Part shown: in pieces, positions 57,901-64,000 of the stretch
Layout: the number at the start of each line of letters is the position of its first letter
How positions within the stretch are numbered: position 1 is the first letter of the stretch
Assembly: GCA_950097015.1 (NCBI GenBank)
Contig: CATNEN010000001.1
Coordinates: 9,233,001-9,297,000 of the forward strand
Length of the DNA stretch: 64,000 nucleotides
Direction of reading: 5' to 3'
From: Macrostomum hystrix
Lineage: Eukaryota; Platyhelminthes; Macrostomidae
Made by a program: the position numbers and the translations under genes
The notes under the pieces: generated by a model
The model's database searches: none
Told to the model about the DNA's origin: nothing
The model's input: only the letters and a program-made list of their open reading frames with translations

Positions 57901-60107
57901 TGAGCTGCTAGGGCCTGACATCCCAGATCCTCATATTTAGTGAGCTACTAGGGCCTGACATCCCAGATCCTCATATTTAGTGAGCTACTAGGGCCTGACA
58001 TCCCAGATCCTCATATTTAGTGAGCTGCTAGGGCCTGACGCCTCAAATCCTCAAATGATATTATGTAGCAATAGTTGGCAGTAAATTTCGCTAAACTACA
58101 ATTTTCAGGCTTAACAAACAAGGCATTGTTCAGTGCAAGAAGAAAGACCTGACCTCTACCGTCGATGAGAAAGCAAAGTTATTGCTGGAATTGTTCAAGG
58201 ATGAGAAAAGCCGCGGCTTGTTTTGTAAGTTGTAGCTAGAGGTTTTGCATATTGTTACTAAATATTTTAACGTGTTCTTTCTCTTCTTCGCTAACAAATA
58301 CCAACCAATCATATTTAGATCAACGAGATGACATGTTCTCTGGGCCATTGTGTATCGATCCGCTTAATACAGCAGATTCTAATCTGAGAATTCTATTTGC
58401 TTACCTACCGGCATCAAGCGTTATCAACGCTTTTGCGCTATCGGATCCAATTTCATGTAAGTATTACTGATATACTCTCTTGTGTATTACTCGGATGTAT
58501 TTGGCGACAGACACCTGCGTAAGTAGGCGCACAGTTAGCAGGCTATCTTAAATGATTTCAAACGATTTCAAAGATGTCAGGATGTCAGGATGTCAGTGAT
58601 GTCAGAATTTCAAAGATGTCAGAATGTCAAAGATGTCTGAATGACAGTATGTAAAAGATGTCAGGATGTCAAAGATGTCAGGATGTCAAAGATGTCAGGA
58701 TGTCAAAGATCTCAGGATGTAAAAGATTTCAGGATATCAAAGATGTCAGGATGTCAAAGATGTCAGAATGACAGTATGTCAAGATGTCAGAATGTCAAAG
58801 ATGTCAGTATGTCAAAGATGTCAGAATGTCAGAATGTCAAAGATGTCAGAATGACAATATGTCAAAGATGTCAGAATGTCAGAATGTCAAAGATGTCAGA
58901 ATGACAGTATGTCAAAGATATCAGGATGTCAATCTTTACCAGATGTCAGGATGAGTTAGCGAGAGGCAAACGTGTAAAACTGCGCTGCCCCTAGGGTGTG
59001 TGGTTTCGAGTCTGTATGTATAGTCTGCAGACTGCAGTTTAGGCTGGGAAACTACCGACATCCCTATGTAGAATATTCTAAGCTCAATAATAAAGCTTGT
59101 ACGAGTATATCGATGTTCTGAAACTGCATTCCGTGCCATTGCAGGCTGTGCTGGCAATTCCGGCGGCAAAGATTTCAAAGTGAAAGCCTTTAATCCAGTG
59201 TCTGTTGTGCTGAATGTTGAGCAGAATCCACCAATTAGTTCGGATGTGTGGCTGCAGCTGGAGGCTGATGTCAGTAAGTTGCTAATAATAATGATAAGAA
59301 AAGAAGTTTTTCGAGCATTCTGAACTATAAATAGTTTTTTTCTTGTGTCTTTTTCAGAAGTGAAATCTGAGAGGGTCACAGCTGAGTTGGTGCTGCCAGT
59401 CGCGCCTATACTTGTCGCTGATCCTGCCTCTCCGAAAACTGTTCGCGTTGTCATTGACGATTTGGAAGTCGAACGAGTAAGAGAAGGGGGCTTATGCAAT
59501 ACGCTCGTATATGCCCTTGAGGGCCAACCTCCAAGGCACAGTTGAAAGTGTACACTGCCTGACAATGCCTGTGTGAGCGTGTGCCTGCGTACAGTTTATC
59601 TGGGTGCGTGTGTGCTCATAGAATTAATGACGAGTGCCCCGTGGCAATGGGGTTGTTGGAAATTGGAAGTCAGAGTTCAAGGCAATGATTTTTTGACACT
59701 AACGGCTACCGCCGTTCGGCTACGGCTACGGCCGCTCGTGTCCAAGGCCTTAAACTCTGACTTCCAATGAGCCCTCCATTGCAAACATCATTATCGACTC
59801 AAAAGCGTCACCAACCTCTCAGAAAGGTCATTATACAAGTTAAACAATTTTTATCGTTCATAAATTGCAGAACCTCGTTAAGCTGGGCCTAACCCAGCTC
59901 AAATGTGAGCAACTAGAGCTACAAAATATTAACAATAGCGACTTCATGGCCGATTTGTGTCTATCAAGAACGTCCAACCCGATTGCTGGCGAGGCTGCCG
60001 CCCAGACAGTTACCAGCACTGTCGCCCTGAGAGTCGTCTTCGCGGAGACGCACACGGCCTCGATGGACAAGAGGCGTAAAGTGGCCTCCAATATGCCTTC
60101 ATATTAG
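54906..60107 (+). CDS. Rel/NF-kB-like transcription factor, divergent, 8-9 exons
   Basis: A Rel-homology DNA-binding protein, expected to shuttle from cytoplasm to nucleus. Exons are 54906-54959, 55037-55132, 56447-56793, 58109-58224, 58319-58456, 59145-59273, 59358-59476 and 59871-60107. All phases match and give 411 residues. The segment from residue 53 fits the start of a Rel domain. The recognition loop reads HRVRSKGE (65-72) where the family has RFRYxCEG, so both Arg and the Glu are kept but the redox Cys is Gly. Further matches are HPYSLCGDFCDNG, LNKQGIVQCKKKDL and SNLRILFAYLP. The C-terminal half could be the dimerisation (IPT) domain, with a basic DKRRKV near the end as nuclear signal. 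There are no ankyrin repeats or long transactivation tail. The exon 2 to 56447 joint is inferred. Confidence 0.75.
55228..55293 (+). pseudogene. exon-like segment of the Rel gene abutting an array
   Basis: A good 3' splice site (GTTTCAG) opens an in-phase frame (NNQLDFNPSQSFALDSS) that resembles the flanking N-terminal exons. It then runs straight into the first minisatellite unit and a TGA at 55291. No GT donor exists before the array. Either the exon's 3' end was replaced by array expansion, or it is a skipped or terminal alternative exon. Confidence 0.45.
55276..56335. repeat. 30/31-bp minisatellite in the Rel gene
   Basis: About 35 units contain ATCCCAGATCCTCTATAAAA in the left part and ACCCCAGATCCTCCGGTAGA in the more uniform right part (55930-56320). 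It shares the core ATCCCAGATCCTC with the array on the other side of the next exon. Confidence 0.95.
56981..58045. repeat. 40-bp minisatellite in the Rel gene, invariant unit length
   Basis: 27 units start every 40 bp from 56981 without a single length change and contain TGAGCTACTAGGGCCTGACA. Each unit also has CTGACATCCCAG and TCCTCATATTTAG, resembling a branch point and 3' splice site. A transitional half-unit lies at 56880-56910. Confidence 0.95.
58560..58935. repeat. 17-bp degenerate repeat in the Rel gene
   Basis: Irregular units of AAGATGTCAGGATGTCA with variants (GAATGTC, GTATGTC). The short open frame in it is an artefact. Confidence 0.85.
58957..58996 (-). mobile_element. SINE head relic
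   Basis: GCGAGAGGCAAACGTGTAAA, then CTGCGCTGCCCC, matches the inverse of the SINE tRNA-like head with substitutions. It lies in the intron before exon 59145. Confidence 0.45.
59505..59625 (+). mobile_element. SINE body fragment in the last Rel intron
   Basis: GAGGGCCAACCTCCAAGGCA, then TGTGTGAGCGTGTGCCTGCG, matches the middle of the SINE. Both head and tail are missing. Confidence 0.75.
59644..59782. repeat. foldback (hairpin) element in the last Rel intron
   Basis: TTGGAAGTCAGAGTTCAAGG and its inverse CCTTAAACTCTGACTTCCAA flank a GC-rich loop. The loop has an inner GACAC/GTGTC stem and repeated CGGCTAC words. Outer ends GCAATGG/CCATTGC extend it. It is likely a foldback MITE. Confidence 0.75.
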
Positions 60108-60548
60108 GGCAATATTTTGTTGCTTGTGTTAAGAGTTTCTCGATCTTTATTGCCGCTCATATTTTCTTGGTGTAGATTTTTTATATATTTTTTTCTAATT
60201 GTGTGTTTACATAATATATATCGGAGTTTTAATAATGATTGATTAAATCAATGCCGCAATTAATTAACTGCAAACAAATATATATCTGGCTCTTGTGTTT
60301 TTTAATTTATTTAAATCTTGAATTGAGAATGCGCTATTGCATAGGCATAGCACAGCGAGTATCTCTCTCCTTTTGCCGCTTTCCGATTGGTCCGCCTCTC
60401 ATCGTCTAGTCATATTCTCTTACCCTCTTCGCACACCCCACTCTTATCTACTACCGTCAACCCATCCGATATTGACCAACCGAAATACATTGGTCAATGA
60501 ACCCTAAACACTAGCAAGACATACTTTGGTTGTTTACTTTGGCGTTTT
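60108..60548. other. Rel gene 3' flank
   Basis: AT-rich and then CT-rich. No AATAAA was found near the stop. No other gene is seen. Confidence 0.5.
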
Positions 60549-63500
60549 TTTAGTCACATCCTTAATTAGTGTGACGCATTTGAAATCTCATCCTTAATTA
60601 GTGTGACGCATTTGAAATCTCATCCTTAATTAGTGTGACGCATTTGAAATCTCATCCTTAATTAGTGTGACGCATTTGAAATCTCATCCTTAATTAGTGT
60701 GACGCACTTGAAATCGCATCCTTAATTAGTGTGACGCATTTGAAATCGCATCCTTAATTAGTGTGACGCATTTGAAATCCCATCCTTAATTTGTGTGACG
60801 CATTTGAAGTCTCATCCTTAATTAGTGTGACGCATTTGAAATCTCATCCTTAATTAGTGTGACGCATTTGAAGTCTCATCCTTAATTAGTGTGACGCATT
60901 TGAAGTCTCATCCTTAATTAGTGTGACGCATTTGAAATCTCATCCTTAATTAGTGTGACGCATTTGAAATCGCATCCTTAATTAGTGTGACGCATTTGAA
61001 ATCTCATCCTTAATTAGTGTGACGCATTTGAAATCGCATCCTTAATTAGTGTGACGCATTTGAAATCTCATCCTTAATTAGTGTGACGCATTTGAAATCC
61101 CATCCTTAATTGGTGTGACGCATTTGAAATCTCATCCTTAATTAGTGTGACGCATTTGAAATCTCATCCTTAATTAGTGTGACGCATTTGAAATCTCATC
61201 CTTAATTAGTGTGACGCATTTGAAATCTCGTCCTTAATTAGTGTGGCGCATTTGAAGTCTCATCCTTAATTAGTGTGACGCATTTGAAGTCTCATCCTTA
61301 ATTAGTGTGACGCATTTGAAATCGCATCCTTAATTAGTGTGACGCATTTGAAATCTCATCCTTAATTAGTGTGACGCATTTGAAATCGCATCCTTAATTA
61401 GTGTGACGCATTTGAAATCTCATCCTTAATTAGTGTGACGCATTTGAAATCGCATCCTTAATTAGTGTGACGCATTTGAAATCTCATCCTTAATTGGTGT
61501 GACGCATTTGAAATCCCATCCTTAATTAGTGTGACGCATTTGAAATCTCATCCTTAATTAGTGTGACGCATTTGAAATCTCGTCCTTAATTAGTGTGGCG
61601 CATTTGAAATCTCATCCTTAATTAGTGTGACGCATTTGAAATCTCATCCTTAATTAGTGTGACGCATTTGAAATCTCGTCCTTAATTAGTGTGGCGCATT
61701 TGAAATCTCATCCTTAATTAGTGTGGCGCACTTGAAATCTCATCCTTAATTAGTGTGACGCATTTGAAATCTCGTCCTTAATTAGTGTGACGCATTTGAA
61801 ATCGCATCCTTAATTAGTGTGACGCATTTGAAGTCTCATCCTTAATTAGTGTGACGCATTTGAAATCTCATCCTTAATTAGTGTGACGCATTTGAAGTCT
61901 CATCCTTAATTAGTGTGGCGCATTTGAAATCTCATCCTTAATTAGTGTGACGCATTTGAAATCTCGTCCTTAATTAGTGTGACGCATTTGAAATCGCATC
62001 CTTAATTAGTGTGACGCATTTGAAGTCTCATCCTTAATTAGTGTGACGCATTTGAAATCGCATCCTTAATTAGTGTGACGCACTTGAAGTCTCAACCTTA
62101 ATTAGTGTGACGCATTTGAAATCCCATCCTTAATTAGTGTGACGCATTTGAAATCGCATCCTTAATTAGTGTGACGCATTTGAAATCTCATCCTTAATTA
62201 GTGTGACGCATTTGAAATCGCATCCTTAATTAGTGTGGCGCATTTGAAATCTCATCCTTAATTAGTGTGACGCATTTGAAATCTCATCCTTAATTAGTGT
62301 GACGCATTTGAAATCTCATCCTTAATTAGTGTGGCGCATTTGAAATCTCATCCTTAATTAGTGTGACGCATTTGAAATCGCATCCTTAATTAGTGTGACG
62401 CATTTGAAATCGCATCCTTAATTAGTGTGACGCATTTGAAATCTCATCCTTAATTGGTGTGACGCATTTGAAATCTCATCCTTAATTAGTGTGACGCATT
62501 TGAAATCTCGTCCTTAATTAGTGTGACGCATTTGAAATCTCATCCTTAATTAGTGTGACGCATTTGAAATCGCATCCTTAATTAGTGTGACGCATTTGAA
62601 ATCGCATCCTTAATTAGTGTGACGCATTTGAAATCTCATCCTTAATTAGTGTGGCGCATTTGAAATCTCATCCTTAATTAGTGTGACGCATTTGAAATCT
62701 CATCCTTAATTAGTGTGACGCATTTGAAATCGCATCCTTAATTAGTGTGACGCATTTGAAATCTCATCCTTAATTAGTGTGACGCATTTGAAATCGCATC
62801 CTTAATTAGTGTGGCGCATTTGAAATCTCATCCTTAATTAGTGTGACGCATTTGAAATCGCATCCTTAATTAGTGTGGCGCATTTGAAATCTCATCCTTA
62901 ATTAGTGTGACGCATTTGAAATCTCGTCCTTAATTAGTGTGACGCATTTGAAATCTCATCCTTAATTAGTGTGGCGCATTTGAAATCTCATCCTTAATTA
63001 GTGTGACGCATTTGAAATCTCATCCTTAATTGGTGTGACGCATTTGAAATCTCATCCTTAATTAGTGTGACGCATTTGAAATCGCATCCTTAATTAGTGT
63101 GACGCATTTGAAATCTCATCCTTAATTGGTGTGACGCATTTGAAATCTCATCCTTAATTAGTGTGACGCATTTGAAATCTCATCCTTAATTAGTTAGGCG
63201 CATTTGAAATCTCATCCTTAATTAGTGTGACGCATTTGAAATCGCATCCTTAATTAGTGTCACGCATTTGAAATCGCATCCTTAATTAGTGTGACGCATT
63301 TGAAATCTCATCCTTAATTAGTGTGGCGCATTTGAAATCTCATCCTTAATTAGTGTGACGCATTTGAAATCGCATCCTTAATTAGTGTGACGCATTTGAA
63401 ATCTCATCCTTAATTAGTGTGACGCATTTGAAATCTCATCCTTAATTGGTGTGACGCATTTGAAATCGCATCCTTAATTAGTGTGACGCATTTGAAATCT

Positions 63501-64000
63501 CGTCCTTAATTAGTGTGACGCATTTGAAATCTCATCCTTAATTAGTGTGGCGCATTTGAAATCTCATCCTTAATTAGTGTGACGCATTTGAAATCGCATC
63601 CTTAATTAGTGTGACGCATTTGAAATCGCATCCTTAATTAGTGTGACGCATTTGAAATCTCATCCTTAATTGGTGTGACGCATTTGAAATCTCATCCTTA
63701 ATTAGTGTGACGCATTTGAAATCTCGTCCTTAATTAGTGTGACGCATTTGAAATCTCATCCTTAATTAGTGTGACGCATTTGAAATCTCATCCTTAATTA
63801 GTGTGACGCATTTGAAATCTCATCCTTAATTAGTGTGACGCATTTGAAATCGCATCCTTAATTAGTGTGACGCATTTGAAATCGCATCCTTAATTAGTGT
63901 GACGCATTTGAAATCTCATCCTTAATTAGTGTGGCGCATTTGAAATCTCATCCTTAATTAGTGTGACGCATTTGAAATCGCATCCTTAATTAGTGTGGCG
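60549..64000. repeat. 32-bp minisatellite, runs off the right edge
   Basis: About 107 units contain CCTTAATTAGTGTGACGCAT. Variants (CTCAT, CGCAT, CCCAT, CTCGT; GTGTGGCG; TTGGTG) are scattered, with many local block copies. The unit length is almost constant. The full size is unknown because the window ends inside it. Confidence 0.97.

Overview
The window is nuclear DNA from an invertebrate animal. Genes are split by short GT-AG introns, coding exons are GC-richer than the AT-rich DNA around them, and the families present (opine dehydrogenase, Hop/STI1, astacin proteases, a Rel/NF-kB factor) occur together only in metazoans. The species cannot be named from sequence. A small lophotrochozoan such as a free-living flatworm is a guess. 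About a third of the window is minisatellite DNA, and most of the rest is transposon remains.

Layout: 1-9250 is an 8.5 kb minisatellite of 24- and 19-bp units with kilobase-scale internal duplications. 10283-11330 is a 43-bp array. 11501-14752 (minus) is a four-exon opine dehydrogenase. 16695-22763 (minus) is a four-exon Hop/STI1 co-chaperone. Introns of both genes carry minisatellites and tRNA-derived SINEs. 25190-26035 is a 31-bp array. 27930-47470 holds three tandem copies (A, B, C) of a roughly 2.5 kb unit, each with a seven-exon minimal astacin protease on the plus strand. The spacers between them hold a Tc1/mariner-like transposon with 311-bp inverted repeats, an envelope-like plus RING-finger segment of probable viral or retroelement origin, a Ty3/Gypsy gag-protease remnant, a full SINE next to a GC-rich LINE, and a Gypsy integrase remnant. 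47755-49735 is a 23-bp array. 51258-52843 is a second Tc1-like element with an intact transposase. 54906-60107 (plus) is a divergent Rel-homology gene whose introns hold three arrays. 60549 to the right edge is a 32-bp array that runs off the window.

The host genes do not form a pathway. Opine dehydrogenase would end anaerobic glycolysis, Hop links Hsp70 to Hsp90, the astacins are secreted proteases, and the Rel protein is a transcription factor. The recurrent theme is structural: minisatellites of 23-43 bp, mostly with unrelated units, sit inside introns and intergenic gaps. In the Rel gene the arrays touch exon boundaries and carry splice-site-like units. Very long open frames in the arrays come from repeat units that lack stop codons and are not genes.
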